IMG/VR virus record: IMGVR_UViG_3300019850_000208
Location: 1 to 64,000 of that record
Length of the DNA stretch: 64,000 nucleotides
Direction: 5' to 3' (one strand)
DNA from: a virus
The position numbers were made by a program, and so were the translations under genes. Below are positions 14,471 through 22,605 of the stretch, piece by piece. Below the pieces are notes generated by a model that saw nothing but the letters and a program-made list of their open reading frames with translations, had not been told where the DNA came from and did not search any database. The stretch's first letter is position 1. Each line of letters opens with the position of its first letter.

Positions 14471-15751
14471 ATGTCAAATACTCGTATCAATATAGAAAAC
14501 CAGACCAATGCAACGGAATTCGATGCCCAGGTAGAGGATGCTATAGTTGGATCTAATTTTATTGACAATAAGTTTGATCCTATATCAGGTCACAATCACA
14601 ATGGTGTAAATTCAAAATATATAGACTGGACAGATATTAATAATAAACCTGGTTCATTCACGCCGAGCATTCATGCTCATGGAACAGTCAGTTCTCCTGG
14701 ACTTCATACTCCAATGGGCCCGGATGATCACCATAGTTCTGTTGAATCCGGCTTGAGTATTATTCCAGATAATGTAACCGTATCTGGCGGAGCCGGCAGC
14801 TATCTGGAGCTCCCGGATGGAACTTATATAAGGTTGGGCGATACCACGCAGGGTGTCAGGATTGAATATGATAGTGGATTAAACAAATTAACTGTTAAAA
14901 ATTGGGGAACTAGCCCATCTGGATTTCATATATTAAATACTATTAATGATTTCACGATTGAGTCTCCTAATATTAATATAGGTTCAACTTCTTCCAATAT
15001 CTATTTTCAAACAGCTATTCTTAATGCAACAAACTGGGGCATATTAGGAAGTGGCGCCGCTGCATTTCTATCATTAAATGGAGTAACTATTGGCACCTCT
15101 GGAATTGCGAATGTAAGCTATTTTAATGGTGTTGAGATTACAGCCGGTGGAACTCACAGCAAACTTCAAGTCGGCAACGATAGCTTTCAAATACATCATT
15201 CCACGCATCAGCAAAATACTGATACTGGTACCACTGACTCTACTTTTACTATAAAAAGTGGAGGTAATCATTTCATCCTTTCATCTAATGATTATCAGGC
15301 ACCTTCCAATTCTGAAAGCGCGCTATACAATGATATTAGTTCAGAAAAAGCATTAGTTATAGCTGGCAACTCATCCAGTGGGTTCAAAACAGTGAGAATA
15401 AAGGATAACCTGATTGTAGAAGGTCAAACTTTGACCCAAGGAAATAAATCTGTTGCTACTTACGGCACTACTGCAGGCCTAACAATACAAGACTTTGCGA
15501 CCGGTTCTCCAGGATATATAGTATTAGGACATGCTGTAATTCAATGGGGGACCAATACTGTCAGCGGTACTTCATGGAGCACTATATCATTTGCGAAATC
15601 CTATAATGTCGCACCTTCTATTTCAGCTTCCTGCGCAGATTCATCAGGCGTAACATGGAAAACACGTAATATAACAACGAGTCAATTCGAAATACAGGCA
15701 ATTGGCTCTTCAAGCGCAAGCCTGTCGTGGATAGCGGTGGGCCAAGGATAA
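14471..15751 (+). CDS. Tail fibre protein
   Basis: 426 residues. N-terminus MSNTRINIENQTNATEFDAQVEDAI belongs to the N-terminal family described under 32976-34328 (compare SFETKVETAV there). The body is Gly/Ser/Thr/Asn-rich with beta-strand repeats. An ISGHNHNGVNSKYIDW segment near the start matches a fibre repeat seen in other phages, and HAHG, HHS stretches may bind metal. The C-terminus ends in SASLSWIAVGQG. It is a fibre encoded in the opposite direction to the main fibre cluster, so it may act at another site of the particle. Confidence 0.8.
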   Translation: MSNTRINIENQTNATEFDAQVEDAIVGSNFIDNKFDPISGHNHNGVNSKYIDWTDINNKPGSFTPSIHAHGTVSSPGLHTPMGPDDHHSSVESGLSIIPDNVTVSGGAGSYLELPDGTYIRLGDTTQGVRIEYDSGLNKLTVKNWGTSPSGFHILNTINDFTIESPNINIGSTSSNIYFQTAILNATNWGILGSGAAAFLSLNGVTIGTSGIANVSYFNGVEITAGGTHSKLQVGNDSFQIHHSTHQQNTDTGTTDSTFTIKSGGNHFILSSNDYQAPSNSESALYNDISSEKALVIAGNSSSGFKTVRIKDNLIVEGQTLTQGNKSVATYGTTAGLTIQDFATGSPGYIVLGHAVIQWGTNTVSGTSWSTISFAKSYNVAPSISASCADSSGVTWKTRNITTSQFEIQAIGSSSASLSWIAVGQG

Positions 15752-15763
15752 CAGGAGAATTCT

Positions 15764-16171
15764 ATGAAATTAAAAAAAGCTATAATTGAGCAATCCAAAC
15801 AAGAACTAAATGTGTATGCTACAAATATGAAAATGCCGGAACCAATGTATAATCCGACAGATCAGGTTGATAGCAATGCGGCAGAGACAACGATCAGATC
15901 CAAGCCAAGCGATCCGGATAATGAGCAATTGGTTGTTCAAATTGAAAGAGCATGCATGTTAGACAACTTTGAACAAGCAGAAAAATTATTGAGAGATAAT
16001 TATGACAAATTAACATTAGCAGATATTAATAGATTAGCTCAATTTTCTCAATTCATAAAGGGTGATGGCAGGACCATACGCTCCGTTGCGAATCAAAAAA
16101 GCAAACCAGTATATGAAAAGTTTGGGCCTCGTTTTATAAGGGCAATACAAAAAAAATTAGCACCGAGATAA
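15764..16171 (+). CDS. Hypothetical protein, 135 aa
   Basis: Not recognised. It begins with a basic helix, then a polar linker (residues about 25-55) with DQVDSNAAETTIRS, and ends in a helical basic domain (RFIRAIQKKL). No signal or membrane segment. It follows the fibre gene by 12 bp with an AGGAGAA ribosome binding site. A chaperone or minor structural role is possible but unsupported. Confidence 0.5.
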   Translation: MKLKKAIIEQSKQELNVYATNMKMPEPMYNPTDQVDSNAAETTIRSKPSDPDNEQLVVQIERACMLDNFEQAEKLLRDNYDKLTLADINRLAQFSQFIKGDGRTIRSVANQKSKPVYEKFGPRFIRAIQKKLAPR

Positions 16172-16250
16172 CCGATGCTAGATGCGCATTGTGCTTGTAT
16201 GAATCGGATAAAACTGGTTTCATTACATATTTAATTTGAAAAGAGATAAC

Positions 16251-16886
16251 ATGACATTTATAGTGTGCGCAACAGGTCCCTCTGTGGATAATTTAAATTG
16301 GGATCAATTAATAAAATATAAGACCATTGGCGTTAATCAATTTTTCAGAAAAAATATTCCTACCGATTATTATTACATATATGATAAGATGTGTATTATA
16401 CGCGAAGATCCCAACTTCACAACGGTAATAGATAAATGGCCCAACACTACATTTTATATTGATAAAAGAGTGCCGATGCCAGCCCATTTCAGAAAGAACG
16501 CAAATATTGTGAAAGTAACATCCAAATCAATTAGACGTGAAGAAATCAATAACATGAATTTGTGGGCCAATTCAATAGAAGATACTATTTATATGCACAA
16601 AAGCAGCGTGATTGGGGCGATTAATATAGCATATATATTAAAAGCCACTAAAATATACATAGCTGGAATGGATGGCTATGGCGGGTATTTTTATCCACAC
16701 TCAAAAAATAAATTTGAGAACAGATTACATGATTCATTAGTTCATTATCCACGGTATGGAAATGTCAGCTTGAGCCTGAAGGCAATTCAAAGCTTTCTAT
16801 CGGCGCAAAACGTGTTTTTGTATAATATGAATCCAGAAAGTTATTTCGTTAAAAATAATATTACAGAATTTGGGATGCCCGAGTGA
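16251..16886 (+). CDS. DUF115/GT42-like protein (sialyltransferase-related fold)
   Basis: Start at the ATG at 16251, 7 bp after an AAAAGAGA site. FIVCATGPSV near the start is the glycine-rich loop of the DUF115 and GT42 (Cst-II-like) proteins. Later IYIAGMDGYGG matches their conserved GxD segment, which binds the nucleotide sugar. GT42 enzymes use CMP-sialic acid; DUF115 proteins in flagellar loci are related. It opens the glycan locus, with NeuB at the other end. Its paralog lies at 23005-23703. The activity is inferred from fold and context. Confidence 0.65.
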   Translation: MTFIVCATGPSVDNLNWDQLIKYKTIGVNQFFRKNIPTDYYYIYDKMCIIREDPNFTTVIDKWPNTTFYIDKRVPMPAHFRKNANIVKVTSKSIRREEINNMNLWANSIEDTIYMHKSSVIGAINIAYILKATKIYIAGMDGYGGYFYPHSKNKFENRLHDSLVHYPRYGNVSLSLKAIQSFLSAQNVFLYNMNPESYFVKNNITEFGMPE

Positions 16887-17887
16887 ATATAATACATATG
16901 TCCAGGACGGCTGTGGCTGGAGTGGCCTACCGTTATGCTCAGTTCTTTAATAAATACTCTGATATAAAAGCCAGAAGCGCTATGGCAATACCCACCAATA
17001 TAAAATTTCCTGAAGATATAAAGGTCCCATTTAAATACAATCCCAAATTCCCTGGAGCGGCCAATAGAGCCATAATATTAGATTCGGAAGAATTTATAGA
17101 AGAAATTAGAAAGGCCGATATTGTGCATATGCATAATTCGCCGCCTTTGAATACAAATAGTGTGGCCTGGGATATAATTAAAAACAAGACAGTGGTTTTG
17201 CAGCTGCATAGCCCACCGAACATTTCTAACTATGCCTATGAGCTTGTGAGCAAAAAAGTTTCTATAAATAAGTTGCTTGTGATTGCGCAATATCAATACG
17301 TAGAATTAAAACCGATATATCCGGATATAATTCCCATCAGAAACATAGTGGATATAAATAATGAGTTGTTTCTGCCGATTATAAAAGCCAATACACCTCC
17401 AATAATAACATACGCTCCAAGTAATAAAATAATGAACAATAAGAAAGCCGGCTGGGTATATAAAAGCTTCAAGGAAGTCGAACCATTGCTGAATAAGCTT
17501 AATAAAGAAAATGTTTGTAGATATGTATCCCAAGGTTATAGACCTTTTGAGGAAAACTTAAAGATAAGGCAACCGGCGAATATTCATATTGATGAAGTTA
17601 GTAGTGGTTCTTTTCATTTGAGTTCGCTTGAAGCTCTTTCTCAGGGAAAAGCTACAATCGCCAATATTGCATCATGGATGGAAAACGTAATAAAAGAAGT
17701 TACTGGTTGCGATGAAATCCCTTGGGTAGTTAGTGATGCATCCAATTTAAGAAAAACTATTATTGAATTATGCAAAGACCAAGATAATTTATTAAATATA
17801 CAGAAAAAGTCCAGGGAATGGATGGAAATATATTGGAATCCTGAAGCGATATTAGAAAACTACATGGAGGTATATAAATCATTATGA
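16883..17887 (+). CDS. GT4-type glycosyltransferase
   Basis: 334 residues, GTG start overlapping the previous stop (GTGA). N-terminal Rossmann segment starts MNIIHMSRTAVAGVAYR. VHMHNSPP appears at about residues 79-86. The C-terminal half has FHLSSLEALSQGKATIA, the ExxxxxxxE-type region of GT-B retaining enzymes, though shortened. Family members move a sugar from a nucleotide donor to lipid, glycan or protein. It is followed by a GT2 gene whose ATG overlaps the stop. The acceptor is unknown. Confidence 0.75.
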   Translation: MNIIHMSRTAVAGVAYRYAQFFNKYSDIKARSAMAIPTNIKFPEDIKVPFKYNPKFPGAANRAIILDSEEFIEEIRKADIVHMHNSPPLNTNSVAWDIIKNKTVVLQLHSPPNISNYAYELVSKKVSINKLLVIAQYQYVELKPIYPDIIPIRNIVDINNELFLPIIKANTPPIITYAPSNKIMNNKKAGWVYKSFKEVEPLLNKLNKENVCRYVSQGYRPFEENLKIRQPANIHIDEVSSGSFHLSSLEALSQGKATIANIASWMENVIKEVTGCDEIPWVVSDASNLRKTIIELCKDQDNLLNIQKKSREWMEIYWNPEAILENYMEVYKSL

Positions 17888-18672
17888 TATCGATTTGTAT
17901 AACTTTAAAAAATAGAGCAGAATTATTAAATAGAAAATTACTTAATATATATAATTCTAATTTTGATAATAAAAAAATAGAAATTTGTATTTCAGACGGT
18001 AATTCTACTGATAATTTAATTGAAATAATTAAGAAGTGGTATGAAAAATTTTATCAAATAAAATATGTAACTAGTGATAGATCAAAATTACCCTTTAAAA
18101 TAAAAACAAATAATCCAACTTGTGATTGGAATTCTCTAGTATCCAATTTACCTAGTTTTAATAAAATAATATTAAGTGATCCAGAAGTATTGTTTTCTGA
18201 TTCAGACCAATTAAAATGGATTTATAGTAAGCTTGATAATGATATTTGCATATGGCACTCCTCATTCTTAATGAAAAAAGGGTATGAGTATCAAGATTTT
18301 AGTGATGAATATAAAAATAAAAATAATATAGAACAATATGCTAGAGGTACATCTGGTAGATGTATGGCTTTTCTAAAACCTACTTTTATAGAAAATAGAG
18401 GATTTGAGGAAAAATTTGCCATTGGCTTTGCTGGAGAAGATAATTATTTTATAGAAAGATTTAAAACACAAAAAAAAGAATTAAGATCACCTTATGCTAC
18501 CATACATTTATGGCATACTACTTATGTAACAGAAGAAAATTTAAAAATAAGAAATGAATATACCATGCCTCTGTTAAGAAAATTAAGAAAAACATATCCT
18601 ATTCCAAATGAAAATAATCCTGATTGGAAAAGGCCGGAAATGCTAAGTAATTTCAAAATATATAAGGAATAA
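17884..18672 (+). CDS. GT2-type glycosyltransferase
   Basis: 262 residues. Opening ISICITLKNRAELL.. and CISDGNSTDN are the nucleotide-binding part of GT-A family 2 enzymes. GFAGEDNYFIERF near residue 175 is the typical GxxxEDxxF acceptor-side motif. A SDPEVLFSDSDQ stretch may act as metal-binding loop in place of a clean DxD. The DNA is strongly AT-biased, as across 17884-21507, so this is where the low-GC island starts. ATG overlaps the previous stop. Confidence 0.75.
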   Translation: MISICITLKNRAELLNRKLLNIYNSNFDNKKIEICISDGNSTDNLIEIIKKWYEKFYQIKYVTSDRSKLPFKIKTNNPTCDWNSLVSNLPSFNKIILSDPEVLFSDSDQLKWIYSKLDNDICIWHSSFLMKKGYEYQDFSDEYKNKNNIEQYARGTSGRCMAFLKPTFIENRGFEEKFAIGFAGEDNYFIERFKTQKKELRSPYATIHLWHTTYVTEENLKIRNEYTMPLLRKLRKTYPIPNENNPDWKRPEMLSNFKIYKE

Positions 18673-18676
18673 AAAT

Positions 18677-18775
18677 GTGAAAACAAATTTAACTATTCAT
18701 TCAGTAATCAGAAATGGACCTTTTATTTATTATTCAATAAAGTCGGTTTATAATATTTTATCAAGAGGTTTTTAA
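18677..18775 (+). pseudogene. 32-aa remnant of a glycosyltransferase N-terminus
   Basis: A GTG-started frame of 32 codons reads KTNLTIHSVIRNGPFIYYSIKSV.., which looks like the first part of a GT2 enzyme (xTIHSVIRNG..xxYxIxSV) and then stops at 18775. The next gene starts at the following base. It is either the leftover of a deleted glycosyltransferase or a short leader that couples translation. The resemblance is by eye. Confidence 0.35.
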
Positions 18776-19774
18776 ATGGATAATAAAATCAATATAGACA
18801 AATTATTAATAAATAGATCAGATCTCACTTTGTCACTAGGATTAGCGGGTTTACCTATTGCACAAATGACTACTCATGTACCTTATTTTGAAAATATAAA
18901 AAAGAAAATATATTCAAAAAATTATGCTTATTATACAATATTAAATAAATCGCAACCCGAAAAACTTACAACTAAAAATGAATATAATATTAGTTTATTT
19001 AATAAAATTAAAAATGAAGGTGTTGATATAATTAATCCCATAACTGGTTTTCCATTACATACAAAAACAGAAATATACGGCGGTCACCATAGAGCCGTTT
19101 GTGCTTATTTAAATAATATAAAAGAAATTCCTATTGAATATAAGAATTTAGAATTATTTAATAATACAAATGCACAATCAATACAAAAAGCATATTTTGA
19201 AGCAACTAAGACAGAGGCAATAAGAAAAGGATGCTCATATAATCCTGTACCTGGTTTGAAACCTATTAGAAAAGGTATTGATAGAATAAAAATGATATAT
19301 GAAGATATAGTAGATTGTAGAGGAAAAGAATTAATTGATTTAGGATGTAATGATGGTTATTTTGGAATTTTTTTTGGACAACATGCTTTTAATATAACAT
19401 TTGTTGAAAGAAGTCCTGCTTATTCAAATATAGTAAAAAAGAAATTAGAAACATTAAATATGGGAGCAAAATTATATACATGCTCAATATTTGATTATTT
19501 AAAAAAATATGATAAAAAATTTGATGTAATTATTTACTTAGATGTTTTTTATCATACTGTTGTAGAAAAAGGGCTAGATTATTCTCTTAAAGAATTGGAG
19601 AAAATTATTAATATAGGAAAAAAAATATTTATTGCGCCTGGTAGATGGGATAAACTACAACTTACTGAGAAAGATTTATTTGAATGGGTTTTAAATAAAA
19701 ATAAACGATTAAGATATATAGGAAGAGACGATGATGGAAAAAATTATGAAAGAGAAATCTATTGTATTGAATAA
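18776..19774 (+). CDS. ParB-like domain fused to SAM-dependent methyltransferase
   Basis: 332 residues. GGHHRAVCAYLNNIKEIPIEY (102-122) is the ParB/sulfiredoxin-like signature GxHRxxAxxxxG..xIPV. The second half has ELIDLGCNDGYFGIFF (185-200), the SAM-binding glycine loop, then a VIIYLDVFYHTV segment matching motif IV. ParB-like domains at the N-terminus of phage or surface-polysaccharide enzymes are seen elsewhere, and may be CTP-binding or kinase-like. Pairing with a methyltransferase suggests modification of a phosphorylated or nucleotide-linked acceptor. It is inside the AT-rich island. Confidence 0.75.
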   Translation: MDNKINIDKLLINRSDLTLSLGLAGLPIAQMTTHVPYFENIKKKIYSKNYAYYTILNKSQPEKLTTKNEYNISLFNKIKNEGVDIINPITGFPLHTKTEIYGGHHRAVCAYLNNIKEIPIEYKNLELFNNTNAQSIQKAYFEATKTEAIRKGCSYNPVPGLKPIRKGIDRIKMIYEDIVDCRGKELIDLGCNDGYFGIFFGQHAFNITFVERSPAYSNIVKKKLETLNMGAKLYTCSIFDYLKKYDKKFDVIIYLDVFYHTVVEKGLDYSLKELEKIINIGKKIFIAPGRWDKLQLTEKDLFEWVLNKNKRLRYIGRDDDGKNYEREIYCIE

Positions 19775-20318
19775 CAACGATAAGAAAAAAAAGATAAAAG
19801 AAATAATAGATAAATTATCAGAGTATAATTCTATTTTGGATATAGGGTGTGGTGAAGGCAATATACTAAATCAAATAAAGTCTCCTATGAAGATAGGAAT
19901 AGATATATTTAGACCAATACTAGAAAAAAATAAATATAAAAAAAATATTGTTTTTATTAACTATGATTTGAAAAAAAGGTTAGGAAAATTATTTTTATCA
20001 AATTTTTTTGACTGTACTTTTGGATTTGATATTATAGAGCACTTTGATAAGAAAGATGCTATAAATCTTATAAAGGATTGTGAAGAAATCACAAGTAAAT
20101 TTATCTTATTTTTTATACCGGTAGGTAATCATCCTCAAACTAAAGATGATAGAGGATATGGAAATGATTATTATCAAACACATAGAAGTACATGGTATCC
20201 AAAAGAAATGATTGATTTAGATTATGAAGTAGATTTTTATCCAAACTGGCATAATCAAAAAGGAAAAGATAGTGGTGCTATGTTTTGTTATAAGGAAATT
20301 AAAAATGAGGTAAAATAA
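19731..20318 (+). CDS. SAM-dependent class I methyltransferase
   Basis: 195 residues. SILDIGCGEGN (about 34-44) is motif I and FGFDIIEHFDK (about 93-103) is motif IV, both typical of Methyltransf_11/23-type enzymes. It overlaps the previous gene by 44 bp; an alternative ATG at 19746 would shorten this. Its last 56 bases are part of a 61-bp tandem duplication, whose second copy now separates it from the radical SAM gene. Probably acts in the glycan pathway. Confidence 0.8.
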   Translation: MMEKIMKEKSIVLNNNDKKKKIKEIIDKLSEYNSILDIGCGEGNILNQIKSPMKIGIDIFRPILEKNKYKKNIVFINYDLKKRLGKLFLSNFFDCTFGFDIIEHFDKKDAINLIKDCEEITSKFILFFIPVGNHPQTKDDRGYGNDYYQTHRSTWYPKEMIDLDYEVDFYPNWHNQKGKDSGAMFCYKEIKNEVK

Positions 20319-20387
20319 AAAATGAAAAGATAGTGGTGCTATGTTTTGTTATAAGGAAATTAAAAATGAGGTAAAATAAAAAATGAA
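20263..20387 (+). repeat. 61-bp tandem duplication at a gene junction
   Basis: 20263-20323 and 20324-20384 are identical copies, with the match running on for three more bases. The unit covers the last 19 codons of the methyltransferase and the first codons of the downstream start. The first copy's ATG at 20322 now reads only MKR before a stop, while the second copy's ATG at 20383 opens the radical SAM gene. Confidence 0.95.
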
Positions 20388-21507
20388 TAATGATAATATT
20401 TGGTCTAATCCATATAATCCATTTCAAAAATTTAAGATACTTGCTTGGTATGATCGAATGAAAAGTATTCAAAAAGGGGAATATCAAGCACCTGTTAATA
20501 TTGCTCTTGATATTTGTCAAGGTACAAAAGATCATAAGTTATGTGGTGGATTTAATTGTAATTTTTGTATGAGTAATCTTGAGGATGTAGGTAAAATATC
20601 TTATATTCCAGAAAAGATTTTATTAGAAATTCCTAAATTTTATTCTGAATGGGGTGTAAAATCAATTTGTTTAGCCGGTAATAATTCAGATCCATTAATG
20701 TATAAACATTCTACTTTAATTAAATTTCTTGAATTATGTAAGAAATGGAATGTTGAAGTTGGATTTGTTTCTAATGGAGCATTTTACACACAGAAATTAC
20801 TTGAAGTGGTAGCAGAAACTTGTAAGTGGAGTGGGTGGAGTGTTAATGCTAGTACTGCAAAAACTCATTCAATATTGACAGGGATGCCAGAAAAAACTTT
20901 TCATAAAATTATTTCTAATATAGAAAAGATGCATGATTACATAGAAAAGAAAAATCTTAACCATGATATTGGGTATAAGTATTTAATAACAAATGAAAAT
21001 TATAATGAAATTTTTGTTGGAGTAAAATTGGCTAGTTCAATCGGAGTGAGGCATTTTCAGATAAGGCCATGCGAATTACCTGAGTGGCGTAGAAAAAAAA
21101 TAAATGTAAAAGTAGTAGAAAGACAAATTAAGAAAGCATTAAAACTTGAAAGGCCTGGTGAGTTTGAAGTATTTGGTATTAGAGAAAAATTTAAAGTTGA
21201 TTTTTCCAAGAAACCACCAAAGAGATGTATTGCAAGTCCACTAGGTTCAACTTGGAAAGCTGATGGTGATATTGTAATTTGTCCGGATAGGAGATGGTCG
21301 GCACATCAACCAGATATGACATTAGGTAATTTTATTAAAGATGGACTTCCAGCTATTATAAAAAAATGGAATGGTATTGAGCATAAAAAAATGATAGCCG
21401 CGGCGAATAAACATATTAATGAATGTATTAGGTGTACATCCTATAGTTGGCATGAAATTTATGAGGAATGTGTAGCTAAGGATTCACTTGATATTACATT
21501 AATATAG
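20383..21507 (+). CDS. Radical SAM/SPASM-type protein with an unusual cluster spacing
   Basis: 374 residues. The cluster motif is CX4CX2C (C54, C59, C62 in CGGFNCNFC) rather than the common CX3CX2C, with a further Cys at 45. An AGNNSDP loop follows as in the family. The C-terminus has a Cys near CIASPLG, CPDRRW and CIRCTSYSWHEIYEEC, which looks like a SPASM or twitch domain for auxiliary clusters. It resembles phage and bacterial radical SAM proteins linked to surface modification. It is the last gene of the AT-rich island, with a plausible role in making an unusual sugar or side chain. Confidence 0.8.
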   Translation: MNNDNIWSNPYNPFQKFKILAWYDRMKSIQKGEYQAPVNIALDICQGTKDHKLCGGFNCNFCMSNLEDVGKISYIPEKILLEIPKFYSEWGVKSICLAGNNSDPLMYKHSTLIKFLELCKKWNVEVGFVSNGAFYTQKLLEVVAETCKWSGWSVNASTAKTHSILTGMPEKTFHKIISNIEKMHDYIEKKNLNHDIGYKYLITNENYNEIFVGVKLASSIGVRHFQIRPCELPEWRRKKINVKVVERQIKKALKLERPGEFEVFGIREKFKVDFSKKPPKRCIASPLGSTWKADGDIVICPDRRWSAHQPDMTLGNFIKDGLPAIIKKWNGIEHKKMIAAANKHINECIRCTSYSWHEIYEECVAKDSLDITLI

Positions 21508-21530
21508 GGAAGGAAATGGAGGCATGATAA

Positions 21531-22067
21531 ATGGCAAAAAAAATATTATTCACACATATCCCTAGAACCGGCGGGACAACAATTAAAAGATTGCTTAAAG
21601 GAAAGATAACTTTTCTTAAGGATCATACTGGCTTTGATGAAATACCGCTACAACAGTATAATAATTATTTCAAAGTGGCTTTTGTAAGAAACCCGTGGGA
21701 AAGATATCTGTCTATGTATATTGAGAATAGTATTGGCCACATTTTCAGAGCGGAACCATTTGAATGGATCTCTTTTGATAACTATATATATGATTTGTCT
21801 AATACTTTTATGAAAAAAAGGCAACTAGAATTTATATCTTTTGATGGCCAAATAGTGGCAGATTTCATTGGAAGATATGAGAACTATGAGAAAGATTTTT
21901 ATAAGCTATGTGAAATAGCAGGCATAAAAAACGTAGAGCTCAACTTGAAATTGCGTTATAATGGCGATTATAATTACAGGAAGTTCTACAATAATGACAC
22001 TAGGGAATTTGTAGCAAAATATGCTAAGCGAGATATAGAATATTTTAACTATAAATTTGGGGAATAG
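21531..22067 (+). CDS. Small sulfotransferase family protein (second copy)
   Basis: 178 residues, starting after a TGGAGG site. HIPRTGGTT (residues 9-17) and FVRNPWER are the PAPS-binding motifs. It is the paralog of 344-883 with the same length and layout. It lies directly before APS kinase and an HxGH nucleotidyltransferase, so three consecutive genes could activate sulfate and transfer it. The acceptor is likely a sugar made in the same locus. GC content here returns to the level of the rest of the phage. Confidence 0.85.
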   Translation: MAKKILFTHIPRTGGTTIKRLLKGKITFLKDHTGFDEIPLQQYNNYFKVAFVRNPWERYLSMYIENSIGHIFRAEPFEWISFDNYIYDLSNTFMKKRQLEFISFDGQIVADFIGRYENYEKDFYKLCEIAGIKNVELNLKLRYNGDYNYRKFYNNDTREFVAKYAKRDIEYFNYKFGE

Positions 22068-22068
22068 T

Positions 22069-22605
22069 ATGGCCCATGTTCTATGGTTTACCGGATTGTC
22101 AGGTTCAGGCAAAAGCACTCTTGCAAATAGAATAAAAAAACACTTTCCAAAATATGTACTGCTAGATGGTGATGTCTTGAGGAAAGGTTTGTGTAATGAT
22201 TTGGGTTTTTCCATAGAAGACCGTGAAGAAAATATGCGGCGTCTGATTGAATTGTGCAAAATATTTATTGCTAATGACATAAGTGTAATAACGGCTTTTA
22301 TTTCTCCATTTAATGATGCTAGGAAGCTTGCCAAAAAAGAAATAGAAAAACTTGGCGGAAAATGTTATATTATATGGTGTAAATGTCCTCTTGCCGCATG
22401 CCAGAAGAGAGATCCAAAAGGATTATATCTCAAGGTTGCAAAAGGAGAGATAGAGAACTTTACAGGCGTAACCAGCCCTTATGAACCGCCATCTGCTCCA
22501 TATATGAAAGCAGACATAACTATTAATACCGCAGAATTAGATATAGATGTTTCTACTAATGAAATAATTAGGTTTTTGATAGGAGAACAAGATGTACTTT
22601 ACTAA
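22069..22605 (+). CDS. cysC: Adenylylsulfate (APS) kinase
   Basis: 178 residues from the ATG at 22069, right after the sulfotransferase stop; an alternative TTG 12 bp earlier is less likely. Walker A is GLSGSGKST (9-17), followed by LLDGDVLRKGL. The family's CxRDPKGLYxKA segment is present (CPLAAC..RDPKGLYLK), then GEIENFTGVTSPYEPP. The enzyme phosphorylates APS at the 3' hydroxyl to give PAPS, the donor of the sulfotransferase. Overlaps the next gene by 14 bp. Residue spacing matches bacterial CysC throughout. Confidence 0.95.
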   Translation: MAHVLWFTGLSGSGKSTLANRIKKHFPKYVLLDGDVLRKGLCNDLGFSIEDREENMRRLIELCKIFIANDISVITAFISPFNDARKLAKKEIEKLGGKCYIIWCKCPLAACQKRDPKGLYLKVAKGEIENFTGVTSPYEPPSAPYMKADITINTAELDIDVSTNEIIRFLIGEQDVLY

